Assembly (NCBI RefSeq): GCF_000720115.1
Contig: NZ_JOIR01000027.1
Location: forward strand, 19,403 to 83,402
From: Streptomyces sp. NRRL F-2580
GTDB lineage: Bacteria; Actinomycetota; Actinomycetes; Streptomycetales; Streptomycetaceae
Length of the DNA stretch: 64,000 nt
Direction of reading: 5' to 3'
Shown here: positions 9,575-18,577 of the stretch, one piece after another
Layout of the letters: every line of letters starts with the position of its first letter
How positions within the stretch are numbered: position 1 is the stretch's first letter
Position numbers and translations under genes: made by a program
Notes under the pieces: generated by a model
Told to the model about the DNA's origin: nothing
Database searches by the model: none
What the model saw: only the letters and a program-made list of their open reading frames with translations

Positions 9575-10846
9575 TTACTTCCAGCCCTTGAGGATCTTGC
9601 GGAACTCGACGCCGGCCGACTTGGCCGCGTCCTCCGGGCTCGACGCCCCGGTGATCGCCTTGGTGTACTCGACCTTCAGCGGCTCGAAGAGGGAGCCGTT
9701 CTCCGGGATCCAGGCGCGCTCGACGGCCTTGTCCACGGCCGGCTTGAAGAACTGGACCATCTCGCTGCTCTTGACGTCCGGCTGCTCGTAGGCGGCGGTA
9801 CGGGTCGGCAGCAGGCTCAGGTCCTTGGCGGACTGCACCTGGACCTCCTGCGAGGTCATGTACTCGACGAAGGCGTGCGCGGCGGCGCGGTTCTTGGAAC
9901 CGGCGTAGACGCCGAGGTCGTGGCCGCCCTGCGGGGCACCGGCCTTGACGGAGCCGGCCGGGACGGCGGCGACGCCGAGGTTGGCCTTGTCCTTGAACTG
10001 GTCACCGGCGTAGGTGTCGGCGACGGCCCACGGACCGTTGATCATCATGGCGGCCTCGCCGGACTTGAAGGCCGTCTGCATGTTGGTGTAGCCGTCCGTG
10101 GCGTTGGTGATCGCCGCGCCGGAGGTGACCAGGTCACGAGCGGTCTTGAAGGCCTTGACGCCCGCCGCGTTGTCGACGGTGACCGCCTTGTTCTTCGCGT
10201 CGACGAGGTCGCCGCCCTCGCCGTAGATCAGCGGGAGGAACCAGTAGGAGTCGTCGCCGCGCAGGTAGAGGCCGGCCTTGCCGCTCTTCGCCTTGACGGC
10301 GGCGGCGGTGGTCTTCAGCTCCTCCAGCGTCTTGGGGGGCTGGACGCCGGCGTCGGCGAGCATCTTCTTGTTGTAGAAGAGGCCGAGGGTGTCGATGACC
10401 TGCGGCACGGCGTAGGTCTTGCCCTCGAACTTGCCGCTGGCCGCGGCCTGCGGCAGGAACTCGGCGTCGACCTTCTTCGCCGTCTCGGCCGGGACCTCGT
10501 CGAGGTAGCCGAGCGAGGCGAAGTCGGCGACCCAGCCGACGTCGGCGCGGATCACGTCAGGCGCGTCGGAGCCGCTGCTGAAGGCGTTCTTGACCTTGTT
10601 CTGCGCGTCGCCGTACGGGACGTTGACGTACTTGACGGTCACCTTCGGGTGCTTCGCGGTGAACGCCTCGGCGATCTTCTGGAAGCTGGCCTTCTCGGCG
10701 TCGTTCGAGGTGTCCCACCAGGTGACCGTGCCGGAAAGCTCGCCGCCGGCCTTGACCTCACCGTCGTCCTTGGTGTCACCGCCGCAAGCCGTCGCCGCGA
10801 GCGCCAGGGTCGCGACCAGCGCGGTGGCCGCTATGCCACGCCGCAT
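9575..10846 (-). CDS. malE: Maltose/maltodextrin-binding lipoprotein MalE
   Basis: A 423-residue solute-binding protein, first gene of the importer operon. ATG 10844-10846 follows GAAGGAG. The signal peptide ends in a lipobox LAATAC with the lipidated cysteine at residue 21, so the protein is anchored to the outer face of the membrane. The rest matches an extracellular binding protein family 1 fold (GTVTWWDTSNDAEK, MMINGPWAV, GGHDLGVYAGS). The promoter region upstream contains CTTGCAG/TTGCGCAAG repeats typical of maltose regulator control. Confidence 0.95.
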   Translation of the reverse strand: MRRGIAATALVATLALAATACGGDTKDDGEVKAGGELSGTVTWWDTSNDAEKASFQKIAEAFTAKHPKVTVKYVNVPYGDAQNKVKNAFSSGSDAPDVIRADVGWVADFASLGYLDEVPAETAKKVDAEFLPQAAASGKFEGKTYAVPQVIDTLGLFYNKKMLADAGVQPPKTLEELKTTAAAVKAKSGKAGLYLRGDDSYWFLPLIYGEGGDLVDAKNKAVTVDNAAGVKAFKTARDLVTSGAAITNATDGYTNMQTAFKSGEAAMMINGPWAVADTYAGDQFKDKANLGVAAVPAGSVKAGAPQGGHDLGVYAGSKNRAAAHAFVEYMTSQEVQVQSAKDLSLLPTRTAAYEQPDVKSSEMVQFFKPAVDKAVERAWIPENGSLFEPLKVEYTKAITGASSPEDAAKSAGVEFRKILKGWK

Positions 10847-11068
10847 ATGAACTCCTTCGATGATCCCGGCCGCGCCCTCGCGGTCCCGAGTTGCCAGGAA
10901 CGTAACAAGACTGAAAGAGGACCGAAAGACCTTGCGCAAACTTTCTGCAAGCGGAGGCGATCGTTACATCCGTGTGTCCGGACGGTTGCCGCAGCTTGCT
11001 GTTAGTTCGAGCCACCTTCGACCGCCCGGGCCCGCAACCAGGGGGCCTGTACCCGCGTTGACCCCGAT
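10847..11068. promoter_or_regulatory. Divergent mal promoter region with MalR-type operator
   Basis: This 222-base gap separates malE (leftward) and the second alpha-glucosidase (rightward). On the minus strand 10931-10951 reads CTTGCAG, five bases, then TTGCGCAAG, the same words as in the amylase promoter. A further palindrome GCTTGCAAGC at 11095-11104 lies just inside the start of the rightward gene. One regulator probably controls both directions. Confidence 0.6.
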
Positions 11069-13387
11069 ATGACCCACGAGTCGACGGCCGTCCAGCTTGC
11101 AAGCTCTTCCAGCAACGCGACCGCGAGCGGTGGCTGGTGGCGCGATGCAGTCATCTATCAGGTGTACGTGCGCTCCTTCGCCGACAGCGACGGCGACGGG
11201 GTCGGCGACCTGCGCGGGGTCCGCTCGCGCCTCCCCCACCTCGCCCGCCTCGGGGTCGACGCCGTGTGGCTCACCCCCTTCTACGTCTCCCCGCAGGCGG
11301 ACGGCGGCTACGACGTCGCCGACTACCGGGCCGTCGACCCCCTCTTCGGGGACCTCTCCGACGCCGATGAGCTCGTCCGCGCGGCGCACGCGCTGGGGCT
11401 GCGGGTCATCGTGGACGTGGTGCCGAACCACACCTCCGCGCAGCACCCGTGGTTCCGGGCCGCCCTCGCCGGGGACACGGAGGCCCGGGCGCGCTACCTC
11501 TTCCGCGCGGGGCGGGGGGCCGACGGCTCGAAGCCTCCGAACGACTGGGAGTCGATCTTCGGCGGCCCGGCGTGGACGCGGGTCGCGGACGGCGCGTGGT
11601 ACCTGCACCTCTTCGCCCCCGAGCAGCCGGACCTGGACTGGGACCATCCGGAGGTCGCCGCCGAATTCGCCTCCGTGCTGCGGTTCTGGCTCGACGTGGG
11701 CGTCGACGGCTTCCGCATCGACGTGGCCCACGGCATGGTCAAGGCCCCGGGCCTGCCGGACATCGGCCGCGGCGCCCAGGCCACCCTGATCGGGACCGAG
11801 CCGCTCCCCTTCTTCGACCAGGACGGGGTCCACGAGATCCACCGCGGGTGGCGCCGGCTCCTGGACTCCTACGAGGGCGACCGCATCGGCGTCGCCGAGG
11901 CCTGGGCCCCCACCTCCGAGCGCCTCGCGCTGTACGTCCGCCCGGACGAGTTGCACCAGGCCTTCAACTTCCGGTTCCTCAACTGTCCGTGGGACCCCGC
12001 CGCGATGCGCACCGTCATCGACGAGTCCCTGGCCGCCACCACCTCCGTCGGCGCCCCGACGACGTGGGTGCTGTCCAACCACGACGTCGTACGCCATGTG
12101 ACCCGGTACGGGGGCGGCGCCCGCGGCCTCGCCCGCGCCCGGGCCGCCGCCCTCCTGATGCTGGCCCTCCCGGGCTCGGCCTACCTCTACCAGGGCGAGG
12201 AACTGGGCCTCCCCGAGGTCCTCGACCTGCCGGACGAATCCCGCCGCGACCCGGCCTTCCGCCGCGGCCGCCGCCGCCGGCCCCCCACCGCCCCCACCGA
12301 CCCGCCCGCCGGCACCCGGACGGCTCCCGAAGCCCCCGCCGGCCCGCCCGCCGGCACCCGGACGGCTCCCGAAGCCCCCGCCGGCCCGCCCGCCGGCACC
12401 CGGGCGGAGCCCGACGGCCAGACCGGGCCGGGGGTCCCCTCCCAGGCCGAGGCCGGCGCGGGGCCGGGGGCGGCCTCCGCAGCTCCCGCCGGGCCGGGCC
12501 CCACCGCTTCCGCGCAAGCGGCCACGAGCCGGACCGCGGCGGTATCCGCCCCCGTCCCGCGGCCGCAGCCCGCCCCCGGCGCCCAGGCCGGAGCAGGCGC
12601 CGGGCCGCAGGCCCGAGCCCAGGCCGTGCCGGATTCAAGGCCGCAGCCCGGCGCGGATGCCAGGCCCCAGGCCGGCGTGGGGTCCTGGGCGCAGCCCGGA
12701 GTGGAGGCCCGGTCGGAGGACGACGGGCAGGCCGGGCCGGGGACGGCACACGCCGAACCCGCCGGCGGGCCGCAGGCCGGAGCGGGTTCCGGGCCGGAGG
12801 CCCGACGGGGAACCTGGCCGGAGGCCGACGGACAGGCCGGGCCGGGGACGGCACACGCCGTACCCGCCGGCGGGCCGCAGGCCGGAGCGGGTTCCGGGGC
12901 AGGGGCCCATCCGCAGACCGGGCCGGAGGCCGCAGGGCAGGAGGGGTTGCGTGACGGGTGTCGGGTGCCGATTCCGTGGTGCGGGGCGGAGCCGCCGTAC
13001 GGCTTCGGGCCGACCGGGAGCTGGCTCCCGCAGCCGGCCGGCTGGGGCGGGCTGACCGTCGCCGCCCAGACCGGCGACCCCCACTCCACGCTCGAGCTCT
13101 ACCGCGCCGCGCTGGAGCTGCGCCGCGCGATGCCCGGCCTCGGCGCCCCGGAGGCGGGCACCGGTGCCGCCGCCGAAGCCCCGTACCGCTCCGGGATGTG
13201 CTGGCTGCCCGCGCCCGAGGGGGTGCTCCTCTTCACCCGCCCCGGTTTCGCCTGCACCCTCAACAGCCGCCCCGACCCGGTCGAACTTCCCGCGCCCGGA
13301 CGCCCCGTACTTTCCAGCGCTCCCGTGGAGACGGACGGCCGCACCGTCCGCCTTCCGCCGGATTCGTGCACGTGGTGGGCAATTTGA
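11069..13387 (+). CDS. GH13 alpha-glucosidase with large Pro/Ala/Gly-rich insertion
   Basis: A 772-residue paralogue of the alpha-glucosidase at 5946, beginning GGWWRDAVIYQVYVRSFAD. GH13 catalytic positions are intact: [12 protein letters not shown] (near residue 217), IGVAEAW (near 275) and LSNHDVVRH (near 338). After ESRRDPAF (about residue 396) the frame runs through about 226 residues of Pro/Ala/Gly/Gln-rich repeats before the enzyme resumes at QEGLRDGCRVPIPW, which aligns with the paralogue. Without the insert the length is normal for the family. The gene is divergent from malE and followed 26 bases later by malR. No good ribosome-binding site precedes the ATG at 11069, so the start or mode of initiation is less certain. 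Whether the enzyme folds with the insert is unknown. Confidence 0.85.
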   Translation: MTHESTAVQLASSSSNATASGGWWRDAVIYQVYVRSFADSDGDGVGDLRGVRSRLPHLARLGVDAVWLTPFYVSPQADGGYDVADYRAVDPLFGDLSDADELVRAAHALGLRVIVDVVPNHTSAQHPWFRAALAGDTEARARYLFRAGRGADGSKPPNDWESIFGGPAWTRVADGAWYLHLFAPEQPDLDWDHPEVAAEFASVLRFWLDVGVDGFRIDVAHGMVKAPGLPDIGRGAQATLIGTEPLPFFDQDGVHEIHRGWRRLLDSYEGDRIGVAEAWAPTSERLALYVRPDELHQAFNFRFLNCPWDPAAMRTVIDESLAATTSVGAPTTWVLSNHDVVRHVTRYGGGARGLARARAAALLMLALPGSAYLYQGEELGLPEVLDLPDESRRDPAFRRGRRRRPPTAPTDPPAGTRTAPEAPAGPPAGTRTAPEAPAGPPAGTRAEPDGQTGPGVPSQAEAGAGPGAASAAPAGPGPTASAQAATSRTAAVSAPVPRPQPAPGAQAGAGAGPQARAQAVPDSRPQPGADARPQAGVGSWAQPGVEARSEDDGQAGPGTAHAEPAGGPQAGAGSGPEARRGTWPEADGQAGPGTAHAVPAGGPQAGAGSGAGAHPQTGPEAAGQEGLRDGCRVPIPWCGAEPPYGFGPTGSWLPQPAGWGGLTVAAQTGDPHSTLELYRAALELRRAMPGLGAPEAGTGAAAEAPYRSGMCWLPAPEGVLLFTRPGFACTLNSRPDPVELPAPGRPVLSSAPVETDGRTVRLPPDSCTWWAI
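12256..12936 (+). repeat. Low-complexity coding repeats inserted in alpha-glucosidase
   Basis: About 680 bases encode Pro/Ala/Gly-rich sequence with two kinds of direct repeat: a roughly 17-residue unit (GTRTAPEAPAGPPA, two and a half copies from about 12,310) and a longer unit starting DGQAGPGTAHA (two copies, about 12,724 and 12,829). Length keeps the frame open. The paralogous alpha-glucosidase has only a few residues here. Confidence 0.75.
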
Positions 13388-13413
13388 GGGTCCGCCCGGT
13401 ACAGTCCAATCCC

Positions 13414-14454
13414 GTGACCGCACGGCTAGCCGACATCGCAGCCCAGGCGGGGGTCAGCGAAGCCACAGTCAGCCGCGTGCTCAACGGCAAGCCCGGTGTG
13501 GCCGCCGGCACCCGTGAATCCGTGCTGGCCGCCCTCGACGTGCTCGGCTACGAACGTCCCGTACGCCTGCGCCAGCGCAGCGCGGGCCTCGTCGGTCTGA
13601 TAACTCCCGAGCTGGACAACCCCATCTTCCCGGCGCTCGCCCAGGTCATCGGCCAGGCCCTGACCCGGCAGGGGTACACGCCGGTGCTGGCCACGCAGAC
13701 GCCCGGCGGGTCCACCGAGGACGAGCTGACCGAGATGCTGGTCGACCGCGGGGTCTCCGGGATCATCTTCGTCTCCGGTCTCCACGCCGACACCACCGCC
13801 GACATGGGCCGCTACGACCAACTCCGCGGGCAGGGCGTCCCGTACGTCCTCATCAACGGGTTCTCCGACAAGGTGCAGGCCCCCTTCGTCTCCCCCGACG
13901 ACCGGGCCGCGATGCAGCTCGCCGTCACCCACCTCACCGCGCTCGGCCACACCCGGATCGGCCTCGCGGTCGGACCGAAGCGCTTCGTGCCCGTCCTCCG
14001 CAAGATCGAGGGCTTCCGGCTCGGGATGAAGGAGCGGCTCGGACTCGACGAGGCCGAGGTCGAGGAGCTGATCCAGCACTCCCTCTACACCCTGGAGGGC
14101 GGCCAGGCCGCCGCGGCCGCGCTGATCTCGCGGGGCTGCACCGCGGTGGTGTGCGCGAGCGACATGATGGCGCTCGGCGCGATCCGGGCCGCCCGCCAGC
14201 AGGGGCTGCGGGTGCCGCAGGACGTGTCGGTGGTCGGCTTCGACGACTCCCCGCTCATAGCGTTCACGGACCCGCCGCTGACCACCATCCGCCAGCCCGT
14301 GCAGGCGATGGGGCAGGCCGCGGTACGGACCCTGCTGGAGGAGATCGGCGGGACGCCGGCCCCGCACAGCGAGTTCGTGTTCCTGCCCGAGCTGGTGGTG
14401 CGCGGCTCCACCGCCTCCGGCCCGGGGCAGCGTCGCGCGGCGTCTCGTACCTGA
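13414..14454 (+). CDS. malR: Maltose operon repressor MalR (LacI family)
   Basis: A 346-residue LacI-family repressor starting at GTG 13414. The helix-turn-helix RLADIAAQAGVSEATVSRVL is followed by a sugar-binding core (GLVGLITPELDNP, VVGFDDSPLIAFTDPPLTT). Position next to the mal genes and similarity to the expected Streptomyces MalR/Reg1 (about 345 residues) support the name. It should bind the CTTGC-type operators before malE and the amylase and respond to maltotriose or longer dextrins in related species. A second, very similar regulator at 4948-5949 makes the division of labour uncertain. Confidence 0.9.
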   Translation: MTARLADIAAQAGVSEATVSRVLNGKPGVAAGTRESVLAALDVLGYERPVRLRQRSAGLVGLITPELDNPIFPALAQVIGQALTRQGYTPVLATQTPGGSTEDELTEMLVDRGVSGIIFVSGLHADTTADMGRYDQLRGQGVPYVLINGFSDKVQAPFVSPDDRAAMQLAVTHLTALGHTRIGLAVGPKRFVPVLRKIEGFRLGMKERLGLDEAEVEELIQHSLYTLEGGQAAAAALISRGCTAVVCASDMMALGAIRAARQQGLRVPQDVSVVGFDDSPLIAFTDPPLTTIRQPVQAMGQAAVRTLLEEIGGTPAPHSEFVFLPELVVRGSTASGPGQRRAASRT

Positions 14455-14528
14455 GGCGGACCGGCTGCGCCGAAGACCGTCCCGAGGGATGATCGGAGGC
14501 GGGAACGCATCTGGCAGACTCTCTCCCC

Positions 14529-15419
14529 ATGGGTGAATCGAGCGTGAAGACACTGGAAACCCGGACGGATGTCTCCTCACCCACCGTGGTCGAGACGGAG
14601 ACCCGCCCGGGTTCCGACCGCGCCCTGTTCTCCCGGCTGCGCGCCCCCCGCCGACCTCGGATCTGGTTCGAGGTCCTGCTCATCGCGGTCAGCTACTGGA
14701 CGTACTCGCTGATCCGCAACGCGGTGCCCGAACAGAAGACGGCCGCCCTCGCGAACGCCGACTGGATCTGGGGCGTCGAGCGGAACCTCGGCATCGCCGT
14801 CGAGCAGTCGGTCAACCACGCGATCAACTCCGTGACGTGGCTGATCGTGGGCATGAACTATTACTACGCCACGCTCCACTTCGTCGTGACCATCGGTGTG
14901 CTGGCGTGGATCTACCGTTTCCATCCGGGGCGGTACGCCGCCACGCGCCTGGTCCTCTTCGCCACCACCGGTGTGGCCCTCGTCGGCTACTACTTCTATC
15001 CGCTCGCGCCGCCCCGGCTGATGAACGGACAGAACTTCGTCGACACCGTGCTGGTCCACCACACCTGGGGCTCCATGGCCTCCGGGAACCTCAAGCAGAT
15101 GTCGAACCAGTACGCTGCGATGCCGTCCATGCACATAGGGTGGTCGCTCTGGTGCGGGCTGACGATCTTCGCGGTCGCCTCGGCGCCCTGGGCCCGCGTC
15201 CTGGGCCTGCTCTACCCGACGGCGACCCTCGTCGTCATCGTGGCCACCGCCAACCACTTCTGGCTCGACGCCGTGGGCGGCATGCTCTGCCTCGCCTTCG
15301 GCTACACCGTCTCGCGGTCCTGGTACGGCTCGATGCCCCACCGCCTGCCGCGCCACCCGCAGCACGCGGGTCCGCACCCCGCGGCCGAACTGCTGAACCG
15401 CTTCCGGACCCGCGCCTGA
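14529..15419 (+). CDS. PAP2-family integral membrane protein (inositol/phospholipid phosphotransferase-like)
   Basis: A 296-residue protein with a hydrophilic N-terminus (about 45 residues) and five to six membrane segments (IWFEVLLIAVSYWTYSLI; LVIVATANHFWLDAVGG region). Type 2 phosphatidic acid phosphatase signatures are visible: YPLAPPRL, AMPSMHIGWSLW (core His of the SGH-like motif) and ANHFWLDAVGG (second catalytic His). This form is the inositolphosphotransferase/Aur1-like branch, suggesting action on a lipid or polyprenyl phosphate at the outer face of the membrane. No clear ribosome-binding site is seen at 14529, so an internal start is possible. Substrate unknown. Confidence 0.8.
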   Translation: MGESSVKTLETRTDVSSPTVVETETRPGSDRALFSRLRAPRRPRIWFEVLLIAVSYWTYSLIRNAVPEQKTAALANADWIWGVERNLGIAVEQSVNHAINSVTWLIVGMNYYYATLHFVVTIGVLAWIYRFHPGRYAATRLVLFATTGVALVGYYFYPLAPPRLMNGQNFVDTVLVHHTWGSMASGNLKQMSNQYAAMPSMHIGWSLWCGLTIFAVASAPWARVLGLLYPTATLVVIVATANHFWLDAVGGMLCLAFGYTVSRSWYGSMPHRLPRHPQHAGPHPAAELLNRFRTRA

Positions 15420-15437
15420 GGACCGGCCCGGTCCGGG

Positions 15438-16673
15438 TCACCAGCCGCGCAGCCCCCGCAGCCGCACCTGCCTGCCGGCCGGCTCGATCTCCGCTCCGGG
15501 GTCGGCCGCGCCCGGAGCGATCCGCTCCAAGGCCTCGGTGAGGGTGCGGGTGTAAGCCGTGTCGATGATGATGCGCGTGCTCACGTAGGGGTGGCAGAGG
15601 CGTTCCTCCGAGGCCAGGACCCGGCGCAGCGAGGGCGCTGCGGCGGCGGCCGGGGCGCCGATCTCCCCGAGACGGCACACGGCCTCCTGCACCGGCAGGG
15701 CGGGCCGGCCCGTCCAGTCCGGATCCACCTCCGCCAGCAGCACCGGTACGGCAGGCTCCGGATCGCCGGTGATCCGCCAGTACGCGTGCGCGGCGGCGAC
15801 CCGGGTCCACCCGCCGGGCGACTCCATCAGGCCGTACACCGTGTCCGCGTGCGCGGCGGCCAGCGGGCCGAGATCGGCGAGGAAGGGCAGTCCATTGCTG
15901 CCGCTCCCCGATGTCACGGCCGCACCGCACACGTCGAGGGCGAGTGCCGGGTCCCCGGTGACCTTCCAGTGCGCCCAGGCGGCGCGTCGAGGGTGGTGGC
16001 GGCTCGTACGGGGATCCCGCCCGGTCGCGTACGCGGCCAGCCGGTCCGTGGTACCGGCCGCGGCGGGCCCGATGCCACCGAGGACGCGCATGGCGTCGTA
16101 GGCGTACGGCGTGTCCAGGCGCCGCGCCACCTCGGTCACGGCGGGTGCGGCGGCCGCGCCGCAGAGCGCGAGGAGGTCGAGGGCGGTGGTGTTCCCGTGG
16201 TAGCCGTCCGCGTCGCACCGCATCTTGACCAGCAGGACCTCGACCAGCTCGGCCGCGGGCAGCGCGGTCATGACGCGGGCCTCCGGGCGGCTGTACGCAA
16301 GCCCGCCGTGCTCCGCGAGGCGGCGCAGGGCCGGCAACGCCCGCAGGTCGCCCGTCCCGGCGAGGGCGAGTGCCAGCACCTGCACGCGGTGGCCGACGGC
16401 GGTCCCGGAGAACCCCTGCTGTTGACGCAAGGACGCGGCGATCCGGTCGGCATGCCGGCTGACGGCCGGGCCCGCCTGGACCAACGCGTGGTCGTCGTCG
16501 TAGCTCGACTTCCGGGAACAGACCGCGTCGACGACGGCGTCCCAGCACGACGGATCCGGCCGCCGCCGGCGCAACACGGTTTCGGCGGCGGAGGCGTCGG
16601 CGGCGAGAGCGGTGGCCGGGCGCTGGTGCCAGGTGCTCAGCTGCTCTTCCCGCTGCGCCTGTTCGCTGTGCAT
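15438..16673 (-). CDS. HEAT-repeat-like hypothetical protein
   Basis: A protein of about 411 residues if started at ATG 16671-16673; the frame extends further upstream to 16754 without a better start. It is rich in Ala and short alpha-helical repeats of the HEAT/PBS-lyase kind (ALPALRRLAEHGGLAYSR; VQEAVCRLGEIGAPAAAAAP). No catalytic motif, signal peptide or membrane segment is visible. It is convergent with the PAP2 gene, only 18 bases apart. Function unknown. Confidence 0.6.
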   Translation of the reverse strand: MHSEQAQREEQLSTWHQRPATALAADASAAETVLRRRRPDPSCWDAVVDAVCSRKSSYDDDHALVQAGPAVSRHADRIAASLRQQQGFSGTAVGHRVQVLALALAGTGDLRALPALRRLAEHGGLAYSRPEARVMTALPAAELVEVLLVKMRCDADGYHGNTTALDLLALCGAAAAPAVTEVARRLDTPYAYDAMRVLGGIGPAAAGTTDRLAAYATGRDPRTSRHHPRRAAWAHWKVTGDPALALDVCGAAVTSGSGSNGLPFLADLGPLAAAHADTVYGLMESPGGWTRVAAAHAYWRITGDPEPAVPVLLAEVDPDWTGRPALPVQEAVCRLGEIGAPAAAAAPSLRRVLASEERLCHPYVSTRIIIDTAYTRTLTEALERIAPGAADPGAEIEPAGRQVRLRGLRGW

Positions 16674-16881
16674 GTCGTCCACGGAACCCACTTGCCGTCT
16701 CTCGTGCAGGAGGGCGAACGGTCCGCGCCCGCAACGGAGTCGAACCCGCCGCACCTCTCCCGGCCGCGTCGCGCCGAGACTACCGGGCGGCGCTACACCG
16801 CCTGGTCGGCGGCCCGGGCCCGAAGGGATGAGGCGGGAGCCGCATCGGCCGTGTCACCGCGCGGTCCTCCGGCGAGATACG

Positions 16882-17362
16882 AGCCGCTCAGCCTCCAGAA
16901 AGACCGACGACCGGGGCCGCGTCATCGGCCTGGGCGGGCGTCTCCCTCGACGACCGGCGTCCCCACTCCGTGCAGCTGCAGGGGCAGCAGGTGCACGGCT
17001 GGTGCGCCATGGACGTGCCGCGCTGCGCCGCCACCGGCGAGCCGATCACGCTCACCGTCACCCCCGGCGGAGTGCACGACCTGAGTCCTTCCACCGCGGC
17101 GGTCACCCCCGCTCCGGCGACCGGGGCCGGTATTCGCGAAGTCTTCTGCGACCGCGTGAACTTCCATGCCACCGCGGACCTCGCCGAGGCGGTCGTGGAA
17201 CGCGACGGTGATCTGGCCGCTGCTCGGTCGACGAGGCCTGGGACATCGGCAAGCGCCTGGCCGATCTTTTCCGACCTGCTGGCAATTCCTCCGAATGGGG
17301 CCGCGGGAAATGGGCACGCTCTTCGTGCGCTCTTCACCGTGCCCCCGACTCCCCGCCCCTGA
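16882..17362 (+). pseudogene. Decayed alkylmercury-lyase-like (MerB family) gene
   Basis: Pieces in different frames match the MerB family in order: DDRGRVIGLGG, then after a frame change near 16936 VSLDDRRPHS...GWCAMD, RCAATGEPITLTVTP and VFCDRVNFHAT, then after a second frame change near 17225 SVDEAWDIGKRLADLF. The three cysteines typical of the family (in WCA.D, the CpaTG motif and FC..V.F) are all present, but about 14 residues expected between the first two are missing. No start codon with a ribosome-binding site precedes it. Two frameshifts plus a deletion indicate an inactive remnant. Confidence 0.6.
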
Positions 17363-17773
17363 CTCCGCGCCCGTGACGCCACGATCCGGCGCGTGGTTGC
17401 GTGATATGCGTCACGGCGCGAACCTCGGCTCCGGAGTCCTTTCTGGGCGTGCCGCGCGATCGACATTTCGATATTTGTCCGTTTTGGATTAGACATTCCC
17501 CTCTCCGGCAGGAACGGAATCCGCGCTACCGCCGGACTCGTCGCCGACTTCCCTGGTCACGGGCTTTCCTGAAGACACATCACATGGTTGTACAAGTGAC
17601 CTGATCGTGACCATGCACGATCATCGGCCCGTTTCAAGCCGGGTGTCGAATGCCCCGCGTGAACGCGAAGCGGAAACTTGCCAGGCCATTGGCGGCCTTC
17701 TAAGAATGGCGGCTATTCCGGCGTCCCGCAGTTCCGGCGCCGGAAGCTTCGCGATCACCGAATGAGGTCACGC
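17363..17773 (+). promoter_or_regulatory. Long leader region before CAP-domain gene
   Basis: This 411-base gap is less GC-rich than its surroundings in parts (for example around 17465-17500). An inverted repeat TGATCGTG / CACGATCA (17602-17609 and 17616-17623) with a six-base centre could be an operator. No gene or known riboswitch core was recognised. Confidence 0.35.
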
Positions 17774-18538
17774 ATGCAGAAGCATCGGAAGAAGAAGCCG
17801 TACCGGAAAATAGTCATCGCCGTCGGCGCCCTGGGAATCGTGGGTGTTCCCACCGCCGCCATGGCCTGCTTCGACACGGACGACAGCGGCCGCACCCGCG
17901 CGGCGAGCCACCAGGGCCAGCGTCCGTGGCACTACACGCCGTCGGCCACCCCGAGCACCCTGGCCCCCGTGGACGTCCCGACGGCGCCGAGCGGCCCCCC
18001 GGCGGCCGAGCCGAGCACGCCCGCGGCGCCCGCGCAGCCGGTCGTACAGACCTCACCGCCCGCGCAGCAGCCGCAGCCGCAGTCGACGAAGCCGGCCGCC
18101 ACCAAGAAGCCGCAGGCGCCCGAGCCCCCGAAGACCTCGGCCCCGGCCGCCCCGCCGGCCTCCGGTTCCGCCGCCGCGGTCCTCGCGCTCGTCAACCAGG
18201 AGCGCGCCGCCGCCGGGTGCCCGAACCTCACCCTCAACGCGAAGCTCACGAAGGCCGCGCAGGACCACAGCGCGGACATGGCCGCCCACGGCAACATGTC
18301 CCACACCGGTTCCGACGGCTCCGACCCGGGTGCCCGTATCACCCGCGCCGGATACACGTGGAGTTCGTACGGCGAGAACGTCGCCTACGGCTACAGCACG
18401 CCCGAGAAGGTCATGGAGGGCTGGATGAACAGCCCCGGCCACCGGGCGAACATCCTGAACTGCTCCTTCGAGGAGATCGGCATCGGCCTGGCTCAGCCGA
18501 ACCACTACTGGACCCAGGACTTCGGCACCGCGCGCTGA
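17774..18538 (+). CDS. Secreted CAP (SCP/PR1)-domain protein
   Basis: A 254-residue exported protein. ATG 17774 follows GAGG by six bases; the Lys/Arg-rich N-terminus and following hydrophobic stretch (IVIAVGALGIVGVPTAAMA) form a signal peptide. A Pro/Ala/Thr-rich linker (about residues 50-130) leads to a CAP domain (about 134-254) with AVLALVNQERAAAGCPNL, the metal-binding style HGNMSHTG, and YGENVAYGYSTPEKVMEGWMN plus SPGHRANIL. Bacterial CAP proteins are secreted or wall-associated and often of unknown role. Confidence 0.88.
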   Translation: MQKHRKKKPYRKIVIAVGALGIVGVPTAAMACFDTDDSGRTRAASHQGQRPWHYTPSATPSTLAPVDVPTAPSGPPAAEPSTPAAPAQPVVQTSPPAQQPQPQSTKPAATKKPQAPEPPKTSAPAAPPASGSAAAVLALVNQERAAAGCPNLTLNAKLTKAAQDHSADMAAHGNMSHTGSDGSDPGARITRAGYTWSSYGENVAYGYSTPEKVMEGWMNSPGHRANILNCSFEEIGIGLAQPNHYWTQDFGTAR

Positions 18539-18577
18539 CGCGCCCGCCGGGGAACCGGGAGGCACGGTCCCCGAGAC

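Noticed and set aside
17363..17773. c-di-AMP (ydaO-type) riboswitch before the CAP-domain gene
   Set aside because: Long leaders of wall-related genes in Streptomyces can hold one, but none of the conserved core segments I know could be matched here.
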